From: Collimonas silvisoli
GTDB lineage: Bacteria > Pseudomonadota > Gammaproteobacteria > Burkholderiales > Burkholderiaceae_D
NCBI RefSeq assembly: GCF_018305005.1
Contig: NZ_JAGQEG010000034.1
Span: 1 to 54,612 of the forward strand
Direction: 5' to 3'
DNA: 54,612 bases
Part shown: positions 9,495 to 18,959 of the stretch, in pieces
Numbering within the stretch: position 1 is the first letter of the stretch
Layout of the letters: every line of letters begins with the position of its first letter
The notes under the pieces: model-generated
Database searches by the model: none
What the model was told of the DNA's origin: nothing
What the model saw: only the letters and a program-made list of their open reading frames with translations
Made by a program: the position numbers and the translations under genes

Positions 9495-11284
9495 TTTTCA
9501 TCCACTTGTAAAATTGCCAGGAATGCTTCTTGCGGGATCTCGACGGAACCCACTTGCTTCATCCGCTTTTTACCGGCCTTCTGCTTTTCCAGCAATTTCC
9601 GCTTACGGCTGATATCGCCGCCGTAGCATTTGGCCAGCACGTTCTTGCGCAGGGCCTTGACGTTTTCACGCGAAATGATATTGGCGCCGATTGCCGCCTG
9701 GATGGCGACGTCGAACATCTGGCGCGGAATCAGTTCGCGCATCTTGGCGGCGACCGCGCGGCCGCGGTACTGGCTGTTGGCGCGGTGCACAATGATCGCC
9801 AGCGCATCGACTTTTTCGCTATTGATCAGCATGTCGACCTTGACCACGTCGGCTGAGCGATATTCCTTGAACTCATAGTCCATCGAGGCATAACCGCGCG
9901 AGGTCGACTTCAGGCGATCGAAGAAATCGAGCACCACCTCGGCCATCGGGATTTCATAGGTCAGCTTGACCTGTTTGCCGTGATAACTCATGTCGACCTG
10001 CTGCCCGCGCTTCTGGGTGCACAGCGTGATCACCGAGCCCACATACTCTTGCGGCATGTACAGATTGACCGTGACGATAGGCTCGCGCACTTCTTCGATA
10101 TTCGACGGATCGGGCATCTTCGACGGGTTATCCACCAGCATGATGCTGCCGTCGCGCTTCACCACTTCGTAGATCACGGTAGGCGCCGTGGTGATCAAGT
10201 CCATATCGAACTCGCGTTCGAGGCGCTCCTGGACGATTTCCATATGCAGCAAGCCGAGGAAGCCGCAGCGGAAGCCGAAGCCCAGCGCTTGCGATACTTC
10301 AGGCTCATATTGCAGGGCAGCGTCGTTCAGCTTGAGTTTTTCCAGCGAGTCGCGCAGCGCATCGTACTGGTTGGCTTCGACCGGGAACAGGCCGGCAAAC
10401 ACTTGCGGCTGCACTTCCTTGAAGCCGGGCAAGGCTTCGGCCGCAGGCTTGGAAGCGAGCGTTACCGTGTCGCCCACCTTGGCCGCTTTCAATTCCTTGA
10501 TGCCGGCAATGATGAAACCCACCTGGCCGGCGGAAAGCGATTCGCGCGACTGCGATTTAGGCGTGAACACGCCGACGCTTTCGGTCAGATGCTGGGAGCC
10601 GGTAGCCATCAGCAGGATCTTGTCCTTCGGTCGCAAAGTGCCGTTCTTGATACGCACCAGCATGACGACGCCGACATAATTATCGAACCAGGAATCGACA
10701 ATCAAGGCTTGCAAAGGTGCGTCGGGATCGCCTTTCGGCGGCGGCACTTTGATAATCAGCGACTCCAATACTTCACGCACGCCGAGCCCGGTCTTGGCCG
10801 AGCAATGCACGGCGTCGTGGGCGTCGATCCCGATCACGTCTTCGATTTCGGCAATCGCGTTGTCAGGATCGGCCGAAGGCAGGTCGATCTTGTTCAATAC
10901 CGGCACTACTTCGACACCGAGATCGAGCGCGGTATAGCAGTTGGCCACGGTCTGGGCTTCCACCCCTTGCGAGGCGTCGACCACCAGCAGCGCGCCTTCG
11001 CAGGCGGACAGCGAGCGGCTGACTTCGTAGCTGAAATCGACGTGGCCCGGAGTATCGATCAGGTTCAGATTGTAGATCTGTCCATCCAGCGCCTTGTAGG
11101 ACAGCGCCGCGGTCTGGGCCTTGATCGTGATGCCGCGCTCGCGCTCAATATCCATTGAGTCGAGTACCTGGGCTTCCATTTCACGATCAGACAAGCCGCC
11201 GCAAGATTGGATGATGCGGTCCGCCAGGGTAGATTTACCGTGGTCGATGTGGGCGATGATGGAGAAATTACGGATGTTGTTCAT
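9491..11284 (-). CDS. lepA: Elongation factor 4 (LepA)
   Basis: Ribosome-associated translational GTPase linked to initiation, 30S biogenesis and back-translocation. The 597-residue protein has G1 AHIDHGKST near residue 11, DTPGH (G3) and NKIDLP (G4), then domain II, the EF-G-like domains and the LepA-specific C-terminal domain rich in lysine and arginine. Full length. No Shine-Dalgarno sequence is visible; instead a poly-U hairpin ends 16 nt before the ATG, suggesting control within the leader. First gene of the lepA-to-pgsA unit. Confidence 0.97.
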   Translation of the reverse strand: MNNIRNFSIIAHIDHGKSTLADRIIQSCGGLSDREMEAQVLDSMDIERERGITIKAQTAALSYKALDGQIYNLNLIDTPGHVDFSYEVSRSLSACEGALLVVDASQGVEAQTVANCYTALDLGVEVVPVLNKIDLPSADPDNAIAEIEDVIGIDAHDAVHCSAKTGLGVREVLESLIIKVPPPKGDPDAPLQALIVDSWFDNYVGVVMLVRIKNGTLRPKDKILLMATGSQHLTESVGVFTPKSQSRESLSAGQVGFIIAGIKELKAAKVGDTVTLASKPAAEALPGFKEVQPQVFAGLFPVEANQYDALRDSLEKLKLNDAALQYEPEVSQALGFGFRCGFLGLLHMEIVQERLEREFDMDLITTAPTVIYEVVKRDGSIMLVDNPSKMPDPSNIEEVREPIVTVNLYMPQEYVGSVITLCTQKRGQQVDMSYHGKQVKLTYEIPMAEVVLDFFDRLKSTSRGYASMDYEFKEYRSADVVKVDMLINSEKVDALAIIVHRANSQYRGRAVAAKMRELIPRQMFDVAIQAAIGANIISRENVKALRKNVLAKCYGGDISRKRKLLEKQKAGKKRMKQVGSVEIPQEAFLAILQVDEK

Positions 11285-11300
11285 TGACAGACGCGATTAC

Positions 11301-11384
11301 AAAAAAGGCGCTCTGAGCCGGGCTCAGTGCAATGCTTCGTATTTGACGAAACACTGCACTTGTGTCCCAGGCGAGCGCCTTTTA
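11301..11384 (-). promoter_or_regulatory. Terminator-like long hairpin in the lepA leader
   Basis: On the minus strand an 11-bp outer stem (AAAAGGCGCTC with GAGCGCCTTTT, then two more U) encloses a 14-bp inner stem (AGTGCAGTGTTTCG with CGAAGCATTGCACT, 7-nt loop). The inner stem has two G-U wobbles that would be C-A mismatches on the other strand, so the RNA is minus-strand. GCCTGGG and CCCGGC can extend the rod. The U-run ends only 16 nt before the lepA ATG, so no lepA promoter fits after it. It probably acts as an attenuator or translational control element; alternatively it ends the upstream transcript. Confidence 0.6.
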
Positions 11385-11466
11385 TGACAGGTTATTCAGT
11401 GCCGCCATTTTACCGGATTTCAGAGGGGAAAACCGACAAATCAAAGGCCTGAAGATATTGCCTTCC

Positions 11467-11493
11467 AGTATAGCAAGGAAAGCGATTTATCAA
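11467..11493 (-). promoter_or_regulatory. Probable lepA promoter (extended -10)
   Basis: On the minus strand, TTGATA lies 15 nt upstream of TATACT, which is preceded by TGC, forming an extended -10. Transcription would start near 11460 and give a ~175-nt leader that includes the large hairpin. The rest of the 361-nt gap between lepA and the glutaredoxin-like gene holds only a weak hairpin near 11530-11550 and T-rich sequence. Confidence 0.5.
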
Positions 11494-11645
11494 CATACTC
11501 CTACAAGTATCTTAAAAACACCTTAAACAGAGAGCCGTGAGGGCCTCTTTTTATATTTTCTGGCAGGAGTATGTGAAATATTATTTCCAAATAGCAAATG
11601 AATTTGCCATATCCACATTTTTCCTGATGCCCAGGAATGCTCGGC

Positions 11646-11924
11646 TCAATCGCCCTCGCCTAAAAATTTCTGCACCAGCTCGACATCAAGGAAATAGTGA
11701 CAAAGTTGCATCGACGCCTGACCGTCCTTGCTTCCTACAAGCACGGGGACTAACTCATCATATCTAGCCACCAGTTCAGGATCCGCGTCGACATCGATCA
11801 ATTCAACGCTGAAGCGGTCCACAGCATTTTCATCGGGCGCCTGCAAAACCAGCAGCGCCTGCAACATGTCTTCGCAGAGATGGCAGTAAGAGCGGCCGTA
11901 CAGAGTGAAGTGAGATTTTGACAT
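11646..11924 (-). CDS. Glutaredoxin-like protein (DUF836 type)
   Basis: A 92-residue thioredoxin-fold protein. FTLYGRSYCHLCEDM contains a CxxC redox pair (C14, C17), and the VPVL segment matches the cis-proline loop (ELVPVLVG). The start was set by the AGGAGT located five to six bases upstream; a longer reading frame extends upstream into the terminator but lacks such a site. It stands alone, behind the mucD terminator and before the lepA leader. Likely role is a small disulfide exchanger; substrate unknown. Confidence 0.85.
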   Translation of the reverse strand: MSKSHFTLYGRSYCHLCEDMLQALLVLQAPDENAVDRFSVELIDVDADPELVARYDELVPVLVGSKDGQASMQLCHYFLDVELVQKFLGEGD

Positions 11925-11960
11925 GGATACTCCTGGGCCTCCGAAGACATGGCCGGCAAA

Positions 11961-11994
11961 AACAAAAAGCTGCAGACCTCGACGGTCTGCAGCT
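11961..11994 (-). terminator. Rho-independent terminator of the rpoE-mucD operon
   Basis: A perfect 11-bp stem (AGCTGCAGACC with GGTCTGCAGCT, 5-nt loop) lies 23 nt after the mucD stop and is followed on the minus strand by TTTTGTTTTTG. It isolates the glutaredoxin-like gene from the sigma-E operon. Confidence 0.85.
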
Positions 11995-12017
11995 CCGGAC
12001 AACAGCGATCAGCCCAA

Positions 12018-13514
12018 TCAGTTATTTGGACGCAGCGGCACGAATTGCGACGACTCGCCGCGACGCACCAGCAGCACCGCCATTTTTTTCGGCTCAAGCT
12101 TGGCAACCAGGGCGTTGAACTGCTTGGCGTCCTTGATATCGGTATTATTCAAGCGTTGCACCACGTCGCCGGCACGCAGACCGACTCGCGCGGCGCTACC
12201 ATCTGCAGTCTCGATCACCACGCCGCCATCGATGCCCAGCTCTTTCTTCTTGGCTTCGCTCAAATCGCTGACCGTCAGACCAAGCGCATTGGCAACCTGC
12301 TCCTTCTTCGGCTTGGCCTCATCATCCGCGGCAACTTTGTCTGCCGCCAATTCCGTGATCGTGATCGGGAAGTCGCGGCTGCTGCCCTTGCGCCAGACGC
12401 TGATCGTGCCGCGTGCTCCCGGCTTGGTATTGCCGACCAAGCGCGGCAGATCGTTAGCCTTTTCAATTGCCACGCCGTTAAATTTCAAGATGATGTCGCC
12501 AGCCTGCAAGCCAGCCTTGGCAGCCGGTCCGTCAGCCTCAACCCTGGCGACCAATGCCCCCTCGGCCTTAGGCAGGCCCAGAGATTCAGCCACGTCCTTG
12601 GTTACTTCGCCGATCTGCACGCCGATCCGGCCACGGGTCACTTTACCCGATGCTTTCAACTGCTCCGACACGCGCATGGCTTCGTCGATCGGCACCGCAA
12701 ACGAAATCCCCATGAAGCCGCCCGAGCGGCTATAGATTTGCGAGTTGATGCCAACCACTTCGCCGCGCATATTGATCAGCGGGCCGCCGGAATTGCCTGG
12801 GTTGACTGCAACGTCGGTCTGGATCAAAGGCAGGTAGTCGCCGGTATCGCGCGCTTTCGCCGAAATGATGCCGGCGGTTACGGTATTTTCCAGGCCGAAC
12901 GGCGAGCCGATCGCCAGCACCCACTCACCAGCCTTGATCTTGTCGGAATCGCCGATCGTCAAGCGCGGCAAATTGGCGCCGTCGATTTTCAACAAAGCGA
13001 CATCGCTGCGGGTGTCCGCGCCGATCACCTTGGCCTTGAATTCGCGTTTGTCGGTCAGCGTCACATACACTTCGCTGGCGCCGTCGATCACATGGGCGTT
13101 GGTCATGACATAGCCATCGGCCGAAATCACGAAACCGGAACCGACGCCGCGCGGCACTTCTTCCTGCTGCTTGGGATCAGCCTTGCGGCCACGCTGACCC
13201 GGAATTTGCGAGCGCGGCACATTTGGTACCGGGACCCCGAAAAAACGGCGGAAGAAATCTTGCATTTCATCGTCGCTAGGATCGCCTGAATCGCTTTGCC
13301 CGGAACCGGCCTTGATTTTTTCAGTGGTACGAATATTGACCACGGCAGGGCCGGTTTTTTCGACGATATCGGTAAAGTCCGGCAATCCGGATACCGACGC
13401 CGCGATTGCCTGCGGGCCGGCACCCATCATGGCGGGAACAAAAAAAGCGGCTGTCGCACTGACAACCATTGCAGATAAAACGTAACTAACCGGACCTGGC
13501 GTTTTCATAGTCAT
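12018..13514 (-). CDS. mucD: Periplasmic serine protease, DegP/MucD family
   Basis: HtrA-type protease/chaperone of the envelope stress response. The 498-residue protein has an N-terminal signal-like hydrophobic stretch (about 10-30) and a trypsin-like domain with catalytic triad H141, D171 and S242 (the last in NPGNSGGPL). Two PDZ domains follow (about 285-370 and 405-490). A Q/K/R-rich insertion sits before the catalytic domain (100-120). It is the last gene of the rpoE-rseA-rseB-mucD operon, where it is expected to clear misfolded proteins and damp sigma-E activation. Confidence 0.96.
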   Translation of the reverse strand: MTMKTPGPVSYVLSAMVVSATAAFFVPAMMGAGPQAIAASVSGLPDFTDIVEKTGPAVVNIRTTEKIKAGSGQSDSGDPSDDEMQDFFRRFFGVPVPNVPRSQIPGQRGRKADPKQQEEVPRGVGSGFVISADGYVMTNAHVIDGASEVYVTLTDKREFKAKVIGADTRSDVALLKIDGANLPRLTIGDSDKIKAGEWVLAIGSPFGLENTVTAGIISAKARDTGDYLPLIQTDVAVNPGNSGGPLINMRGEVVGINSQIYSRSGGFMGISFAVPIDEAMRVSEQLKASGKVTRGRIGVQIGEVTKDVAESLGLPKAEGALVARVEADGPAAKAGLQAGDIILKFNGVAIEKANDLPRLVGNTKPGARGTISVWRKGSSRDFPITITELAADKVAADDEAKPKKEQVANALGLTVSDLSEAKKKELGIDGGVVIETADGSAARVGLRAGDVVQRLNNTDIKDAKQFNALVAKLEPKKMAVLLVRRGESSQFVPLRPNN

Positions 13515-13520
13515 AGAGTT

Positions 13521-14555
13521 TTATTTGTTTTTGAGTTCAATCGAATTTGCCACCTGCCTCATCGCCGCCGGCGGCACATCGCCGACAATCGTCAGCCAAT
13601 AATCACCTTGCCGCTTACCGACGATATTTAACGCTCCCTGCTGCAAAGATCCCTCGGTACGACTTTGATTGCCAGGTTCGATAAATATGGAAATCGCCAC
13701 CAGTCCATCTGAAAAAATCAGCTGCGAAACTTCACGTCGCACCGCTGGCGTTACAGGCACTGCCGACAAGCCTGCGGCGCTCTTCGCGGGCGGCGCGTCG
13801 GCCACCATACGCTTGAGTTCGCGCACTTTCTTGAAGCCGGCAGGCATGCCGGTCACCGTCCACTCGTTCAGATTGGCCGGATTGATCACGCTACTTTCCG
13901 TATGCCAGCTATTGGTATTGCCAAAGCTCGGCTTCAGGTGGCTGTGATCGACATTACCTATGCCAATCTGGGTAAACGAAATCTGCTCGACGATTTCATT
14001 CTTGCCGTTCAAGGTTTGCGCCCGCAGCAACAAGCCGGAATTTTTTTCTGCCCACAGCTTGTAGCCATAGCGCATATTGTCCTTGGGCTCCAGCAGCACA
14101 GCCTGACAATCGAAACCGGCGACGCGCCCGGTCTCGCCCATTTTCACATTGTAATAATCGGTCAAATCGGCCGGCAGCGCCGCCAGAATGGCAGGAAAAC
14201 CGTCTTGCGTGACGCGCTTCTCGACTATCTTGGTTTTAGTCTCCGGCATATAGCAGGTGACATCCTCGTTACGCCGGATATATTCGCGCGGCTGGCCATC
14301 GAGAATCTCTAGCTTCTCTACTTCGTTCCGGCCCTCAAGCACATGTGTGATACGCGAGGTACGTATCTGATTCGCCTGCTGATAGACGAAAGTCCCGGAA
14401 TAATTCAGTCTCTGCGCGGCCGACTGGATTTTTTTCAGCAGCGTCTGCGCCTCCTGCTTGTCAGCCGCATTTACGGAATCCATGCTTTCCGCACTCGCGG
14501 AAAGCACCATGACCAGCGACAGAGCAACTCCCAGCAAAACCCGCGTCTGCCGCAT
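13521..14555 (-). CDS. rseB: Sigma-E regulatory protein RseB/MucB
   Basis: Periplasmic protein that binds RseA, shields it from DegS cleavage and senses mislocalised lipoproteins or LPS. The 344-residue precursor has a clear signal peptide (hydrophobic core LLGVALSLVMVLSASA, cleavage near SAES). The MucB/RseB N-terminal LolA-like domain (YSGTFVYQQ) and a smaller C-terminal domain follow. The start chosen is the ATG one base after the rseA stop; an upstream ATG inside rseA is less likely. Confidence 0.93.
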   Translation of the reverse strand: MRQTRVLLGVALSLVMVLSASAESMDSVNAADKQEAQTLLKKIQSAAQRLNYSGTFVYQQANQIRTSRITHVLEGRNEVEKLEILDGQPREYIRRNEDVTCYMPETKTKIVEKRVTQDGFPAILAALPADLTDYYNVKMGETGRVAGFDCQAVLLEPKDNMRYGYKLWAEKNSGLLLRAQTLNGKNEIVEQISFTQIGIGNVDHSHLKPSFGNTNSWHTESSVINPANLNEWTVTGMPAGFKKVRELKRMVADAPPAKSAAGLSAVPVTPAVRREVSQLIFSDGLVAISIFIEPGNQSRTEGSLQQGALNIVGKRQGDYWLTIVGDVPPAAMRQVANSIELKNK

Positions 14556-14556
14556 A

Positions 14557-15186
14557 TTAGTTATCAGCATCAGGTGCAAATGTAGCCGGCCGTGCGTATT
14601 GCGCAGCGCTATAAAGAGAAGGAGAAAAACGTTGATGCGCCGTCAGGTATTCATCCATTCGCGAATCCCGTAACACATCTCCGGCATGCGTGACGACATG
14701 ATCGTCACCGACCGCTGACGCAGACGCCAGGGCCAGTTGCGGCGTTGCCGCCACAGTAGGCGCCGGACCGCGGACTACCATCGTTTGCGGCGTAATGATA
14801 AACGCCGCAGCCGCTACTGCCGCGGCCGCCATTCCCGGCAAGGCAAAGCGCCTGATGGAATGTCTGACGCCCGCCACACCGACGCGCAGAGGCTGGCCGC
14901 CACCCACAGCGATATGCTCGGAAGGCTGCAAGGTGGCGGCCAAAGGTGCTGCAATGATAGTCGGCTCAGCGTCCAGCCGCGCCGTCATGCGGCTGAAAAA
15001 ATCCGGACTCATGGTCAGCGCCATATCGTCCGAGCGCATGATGTCGCCTATCTGGTGATAGACGTCCCATGTGTCGCGACCTTCCGTTTGACGCAAAGCC
15101 GCCAGCGCCATATCCACATAGGCACTGGATAACTCCCCATCAGCCAAGGCAGAAATCTGCTCTTGGGTCATATCTTTGGTATTCAT
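14557..15186 (-). CDS. rseA: Anti-sigma-E factor RseA/MucA
   Basis: Membrane-spanning anti-sigma factor that holds RpoE inactive until proteolysis. The first ~75 residues match the RseA N-terminal domain (QISALADGELSSAYVDMAL, then WDVYHQIGDIMRSD). A membrane segment lies at about 113-135 (GMAAAAVAAAAFIITP), followed by a periplasmic tail that would meet RseB. It is located between rpoE (55-nt gap) and rseB. Confidence 0.93.
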   Translation of the reverse strand: MNTKDMTQEQISALADGELSSAYVDMALAALRQTEGRDTWDVYHQIGDIMRSDDMALTMSPDFFSRMTARLDAEPTIIAAPLAATLQPSEHIAVGGGQPLRVGVAGVRHSIRRFALPGMAAAAVAAAAFIITPQTMVVRGPAPTVAATPQLALASASAVGDDHVVTHAGDVLRDSRMDEYLTAHQRFSPSLYSAAQYARPATFAPDADN

Positions 15187-15241
15187 AAGTCACCTTAAAA
15201 CCTGGCCAACCCCTTCGTTCCCGAAAAACCACTATCTTTTT

Positions 15242-15844
15242 TTACCAACGTTTGTCGATGGCCGTATCCAGCAACGGCCTCAACTTATCTGCGATAGCTT
15301 CCCGTGCCCTAAATATCCGACTGCGCACCGTTCCTATCGGACATCCCATTGCCTCAGCAATTTCGTCATAACTCAAGCCCTCGATCTCGCGCAAGGTAAT
15401 CGCCGTACGCAACTCTGCCGGCAGAGCCTCCATCGCAGTATTCACGGTTTGCGCTATCTGCTTGGTGGCCAGCAAAGATTCGGGGGTGTTTATATCCCTT
15501 AGTTGCTCGCCGTCGTCAAAAGTTTCTGCTTCCTCTGAATTTGCCTCGGTTGAGGTGGGAGCTCTGCGCCCCTGGGTGACTAAATAGTTCTTAGCAGTAT
15601 TAATGCCAATCCGATACAGCCAGGTATAGAAGGCAGAGTCGCCCCTAAACTGAGGCAGCGCCCGGTAAGCTTTGATAAAGGCTTCCTGCACAACATCCTC
15701 AGCTTCTGCCTGATCGCGCACCAGCCGCGAAACAAGACGCATCAGCTTGCGTTGGTATTTAATAACCAAGAGCTCGAACGCCTTCTTATCGCCACGCTGT
15801 ACGCGCTCGACAAGCAGTTGATCAATTTCGCGTTCTGTCGTCAA
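15242..15844 (-). CDS. rpoE: RNA polymerase sigma factor RpoE (sigma-24)
   Basis: ECF sigma factor that directs the envelope stress response. The 200-residue protein has region 2 (FIKAYRALPQFRGDSAFYTWLYRI, given here only as its span near 72-97, with the DVVQEAF helix before it) and region 4 with the helix-turn-helix LSYDEIAEAMGCPIGTVRSR. The start is TTG, preceded by AAGGGA eight bases upstream. It heads the four-gene stress operon. Confidence 0.96.
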   Translation of the reverse strand: MTTEREIDQLLVERVQRGDKKAFELLVIKYQRKLMRLVSRLVRDQAEAEDVVQEAFIKAYRALPQFRGDSAFYTWLYRIGINTAKNYLVTQGRRAPTSTEANSEEAETFDDGEQLRDINTPESLLATKQIAQTVNTAMEALPAELRTAITLREIEGLSYDEIAEAMGCPIGTVRSRIFRAREAIADKLRPLLDTAIDKRW

Positions 15845-15925
15845 TCCCCATTCCCTTGTTTTGTTGCAACTTGCATGCGGGCGCGGAAATAAATGGTAAG
15901 CAATAATAAAAATCTAAGAAAATGC

Positions 15926-16429
15926 TTATTCATTATTCAATCCAGCGGATCCCGTTTTATTCGTCCGCGAGGCAATCCAGCGACATGCCACGGATAAATT
16001 TCTGAAAGTATCGTTGGAAACACAATCAGGCAGTATAGCGATTGTTCTGACCGAGCCGCTATCCAATCGAAGGCGCAGCAGCAGTAAATGTGACCAGAGA
16101 GTAGTACCCTCAAGCAACTTCGCTGTTGATGGTATCTGTTTCGCGGCGGGCAGAACTTGTGCCGTTGCCATCTCGGCAATTCTGATGCGGCCACTTCCGG
16201 AAATATCGATTTGAACTGCTTGCCTACTGCGATAGTAGCGCGTTATTCCGTACATGGCGGCGAATAAACACAATCCAGCCAGAGCAAGGCGCTCGGGCAA
16301 CGGCAAGTTACCGACAGCGCCAATGGCAATCAGGATGCCAATCGAGCCGGCCAGCAGGCACTGCAAGGCCACCATCGCTGACAAGACCTTGGAAGGCCGG
16401 ATCACGGCAGACAGGGCGATCGACATCAT
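15926..16429 (-). CDS. YgfX-like membrane protein
   Basis: A 167-residue protein with two hydrophobic helices (about 13-40 and 45-63), then a soluble domain with LLEGTTLWSHLLLLRLRL and the ILPDCVSNDTFRNLSVACRW block, resembling the YgfX (formerly CptA) family. In E. coli YgfX pairs with SdhE (YgfY), but no sdhE is next to it here; it lies between fabF and rpoE instead. An earlier toxin role for the family is disputed. Assignment is by pattern only. Confidence 0.6.
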   Translation of the reverse strand: MMSIALSAVIRPSKVLSAMVALQCLLAGSIGILIAIGAVGNLPLPERLALAGLCLFAAMYGITRYYRSRQAVQIDISGSGRIRIAEMATAQVLPAAKQIPSTAKLLEGTTLWSHLLLLRLRLDSGSVRTIAILPDCVSNDTFRNLSVACRWIASRTNKTGSAGLNNE

Positions 16430-16447
16430 GGCAGCTTAAAACGAATA

Positions 16448-16477
16448 TCGAACCGGCGTCCGCGGAGACCGGTTCGA
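16448..16477 (-). terminator. Hairpin after fabF
   Basis: A 9-bp perfect inverted repeat (TCGAACCGG with CCGGTTCGA, 12-nt loop) starts 16 nt beyond the fabF stop. The following minus-strand sequence is only mildly T-rich (ATATTCGTTTTA), so termination strength is uncertain. Confidence 0.5.
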
Positions 16478-16493
16478 AGCCTGTTGCAAAAAT

Positions 16494-17735
16494 TTAGATT
16501 TTGCCAAAAACCAGGGTGCCATTCGTGCCGCCAAAGCCGAATGAGTTTTTGACTGCGATGTCTATTTTCATGTCCCGTGCGGTATTGGCACAGTAATCAA
16601 GATCGCATTCCGGATCCTGATTGAAAATATTGGTAGTCGGCGGCGAGATTTGATTATGCAGAGCCAGCACAGTAAACACCGACTCCAGGCCACCGGCGCC
16701 GCCCAGCAAATGCCCGGTCATCGACTTGGTCGAATTCACCACCAGCTTATACGCGTGGTCGCCAAAAGCTGCCTTGATCGCTTCCGTTTCATTCTTGTCG
16801 CCCAACGGCGTCGAGGTGCCGTGCGCGTTCAGGTATTGCACCTGGTCGGCGTTGACGCCGGCGTCGCGCAGGGCACTGCCTACGCAACGGCGCGGGCCGT
16901 CCAGGCTTGGCGCCGTCATGTGGTAAGCGTCGCCGCTCATGCCGAAGCCAAGCAGTTCCGCGTAAATCTTGGCGCCGCGCGCCTTGGCGTGTTCGTATTC
17001 TTCGAGCACCAGCACACCGGCGCCCTCGCCCAATACAAACCCGTCTCTATCCTTGTCCCACGGACGTGAGGCGGTGGCCGGATCGTCGTTACGCGCCGAC
17101 AAGGCACGCGCCGACGCAAAGCCGCCGACTCCGAGCGGAGACACGCTGGATTCAGCACCGCCGGCAATCATCACGTCGGCGTCGCCGTACTGAATCATGC
17201 GGCCGGCTGCGCCAATACAGTGCAAACCTGTGGTGCAAGCAGTGACGATCGCCAGATTCGGTCCTCTCAGACCGTATTTGATCGACAGATTGCCGGAAAT
17301 CATGTTGATGATCGATGCCGGGATGAAGAACGGGCTAATCCGGCGCGGGCCGCGACTAGTCAATTCAGCATGGGTTTCTTCGATCAACGGCAAGCCACCA
17401 ATGCCGGAGCCGATGATGACGCCTATCCGCTCAGCATTAGTTTCAGTTACTTCCAGGCCACTATCTTGCATCGCCTGCATCCCCGCCGCCATGCCATAGT
17501 GGATAAAAGTATCCATATGCCGTGCTTCTTTGGCAGGAATGTAATCTTCGATATTGAAACCCTTCACTTCCCCCGCAAAACGCGTGGAAAAAGCGGTGGC
17601 GTCAAACTTAGTGATGGCTGCGATCCCTGATTTGCCTGAGATAATCGCACTCCACGCATCGGCAATCGTATTGCCGACCGGTGAAATGCAACCCAGGCCA
17701 GTTATCACAACGCGGCGTTCACGTGTGCGGCTCAA
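16494..17735 (-). CDS. fabF: Beta-ketoacyl-ACP synthase II
   Basis: Elongating condensing enzyme of type II fatty-acid synthesis; also controls palmitoleate-to-vaccenate elongation in related bacteria. The 413-residue thiolase-fold protein has the nucleophilic cysteine C167 in [10 protein letters not shown] and the two histidines in [11 protein letters not shown] and [12 protein letters not shown]. The start is TTG with AGGAG six bases upstream. It follows acpP by 30 nt, as in most proteobacterial fab clusters. Confidence 0.97.
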   Translation of the reverse strand: MSRTRERRVVITGLGCISPVGNTIADAWSAIISGKSGIAAITKFDATAFSTRFAGEVKGFNIEDYIPAKEARHMDTFIHYGMAAGMQAMQDSGLEVTETNAERIGVIIGSGIGGLPLIEETHAELTSRGPRRISPFFIPASIINMISGNLSIKYGLRGPNLAIVTACTTGLHCIGAAGRMIQYGDADVMIAGGAESSVSPLGVGGFASARALSARNDDPATASRPWDKDRDGFVLGEGAGVLVLEEYEHAKARGAKIYAELLGFGMSGDAYHMTAPSLDGPRRCVGSALRDAGVNADQVQYLNAHGTSTPLGDKNETEAIKAAFGDHAYKLVVNSTKSMTGHLLGGAGGLESVFTVLALHNQISPPTTNIFNQDPECDLDYCANTARDMKIDIAVKNSFGFGGTNGTLVFGKI

Positions 17736-17765
17736 GCGGTTCTCCTGGATACATTCAAAGCTTGC

Positions 17766-18008
17766 TTAGGCCGCCTTAACGTGGGCCTTAGCGTAATCAA
17801 TAGCTTGCTGCACTGTAGTGATCTTTTCAGCTTGTTCGTCAGGGATTTCCATTTCGAACTCATCTTCCAGTGCCATCACCAGCTCAACTGTGTCGAGTGA
17901 ATCAGCACCCAGATCGTCAACAAACGACGACTCGATCTTGATGTCAGCTTCTGCGACGCCCAGTTGCTCAGCGACGATTTTTTTAACGCGTTGTTCGATA
18001 TCGGACAT
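17766..18008 (-). CDS. acpP: Acyl carrier protein
   Basis: Small acidic carrier of acyl chains in fatty-acid synthesis. The 80-residue protein contains [17 protein letters not shown], in which S37 receives the phosphopantetheine arm from AcpS. A strong site (TGGAGGC) precedes the ATG. A 180-nt gap from fabG holds AT-rich sequence with a TTGACA near 18108-18113 and a TAAAAT near the 5' end, so acpP probably has its own promoter as well; I could not fix the hexamer pair. Confidence 0.97.
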   Translation of the reverse strand: MSDIEQRVKKIVAEQLGVAEADIKIESSFVDDLGADSLDTVELVMALEDEFEMEIPDEQAEKITTVQQAIDYAKAHVKAA

Positions 18009-18188
18009 GTGATGCCTCCATTAGGTTACAGAAAGTGCGCGCATTTTAGCAGGTTTGCGCATTGAAAATTTACTTTCGACATTAGTCTTTAATATTTAAT
18101 AAAACTATGTCAAAAGCCTCTAAATTGGTATTACTTACATTCAACTCTAAAATAAGCCTGGAACTGCGGACTTGCTTCAGCCCATGTT

Positions 18189-18959
18189 TCAGCTCATATA
18201 CATGCCGCCGTTGACGTGCAAAGTGCTGCCCGTAATATAGCCGGCTTGCGGCGAAGCCAGGAACACCACGGCCGCCGCCACGTCGTCGGCGGCGCCCAGC
18301 CGTCCCAGCGGGATTTGCTGCAGCAATGAAGCATGCTGCTGCTCGCTCAGGGCCTTGGTCATATCGGTATCGATAAAACCCGGCGCAATGCAGTTGACCG
18401 TAATATTGCGGCTGCCGATTTCACGCGCCAGCGCACGGCTCATGCCGGCTACGCCAGCCTTGGCGGCAGCATAATTCATTTGCCCCGGATTGCCGGCCGA
18501 ACCGACCACCGAAGTGATATTGATGATGCGGCCATGCTTGGCCTTCATCATGCCACGCAAGACAGCGCGCGACAAACGCGCCACAGCGGTCAGATTGGTG
18601 GCGATAACGGCGTCCCATTCCTCATCCTTCATACGCATTGCCAGTTGATCCTGGGTAATGCCTGCATTATTGACAAGGATCGACAAGCCGCCGAATTCCT
18701 TCTGCGCCAGCTCAACCGCTGCCGCACAGCCGGCAGCATCATTCACATTCAGCACGATACCGCGGCCATTGCCCGGCTGGCTGGCCTCCATGTATTCGGT
18801 GATCGCCGCCGCACCTGCCTCGGAGGTTGCGGTACCGATGACTTTGGCGCCGCGCTGAAGCAATTGCAACGCAATAGCGCGGCCGATTCCACGCGATGCG
18901 CCGGTGACCAAAGCTACCTGGCCGGTTAAATTCTGTGAATCCGTACTTTGTAAAGTCAA
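18189..18959 (-). CDS. fabG: 3-oxoacyl-ACP reductase
   Basis: NADPH-dependent reductase of the fatty-acid elongation cycle. The 256-residue short-chain dehydrogenase has the cofactor loop GASRGIG (20-26), NNAG (97-100) and the catalytic S150, Y163 and K167. Translation starts at TTG, whose bases overlap the fabD stop (TTGA), with GGAG eight bases upstream. The ~10-residue N-terminal leader before the fold is slightly longer than usual. Confidence 0.95.
   Translation of the reverse strand: MTLQSTDSQNLTGQVALVTGASRGIGRAIALQLLQRGAKVIGTATSEAGAAAITEYMEASQPGNGRGIVLNVNDAAGCAAAVELAQKEFGGLSILVNNAGITQDQLAMRMKDEEWDAVIATNLTAVARLSRAVLRGMMKAKHGRIINITSVVGSAGNPGQMNYAAAKAGVAGMSRALAREIGSRNITVNCIAPGFIDTDMTKALSEQQHASLLQQIPLGRLGAADDVAAAVVFLASPQAGYITGSTLHVNGGMYMS

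Noticed and set aside
13521-14579. Longer rseB start inside rseA
   Set aside because: The ATG one base after the rseA stop fits a normal signal peptide better.
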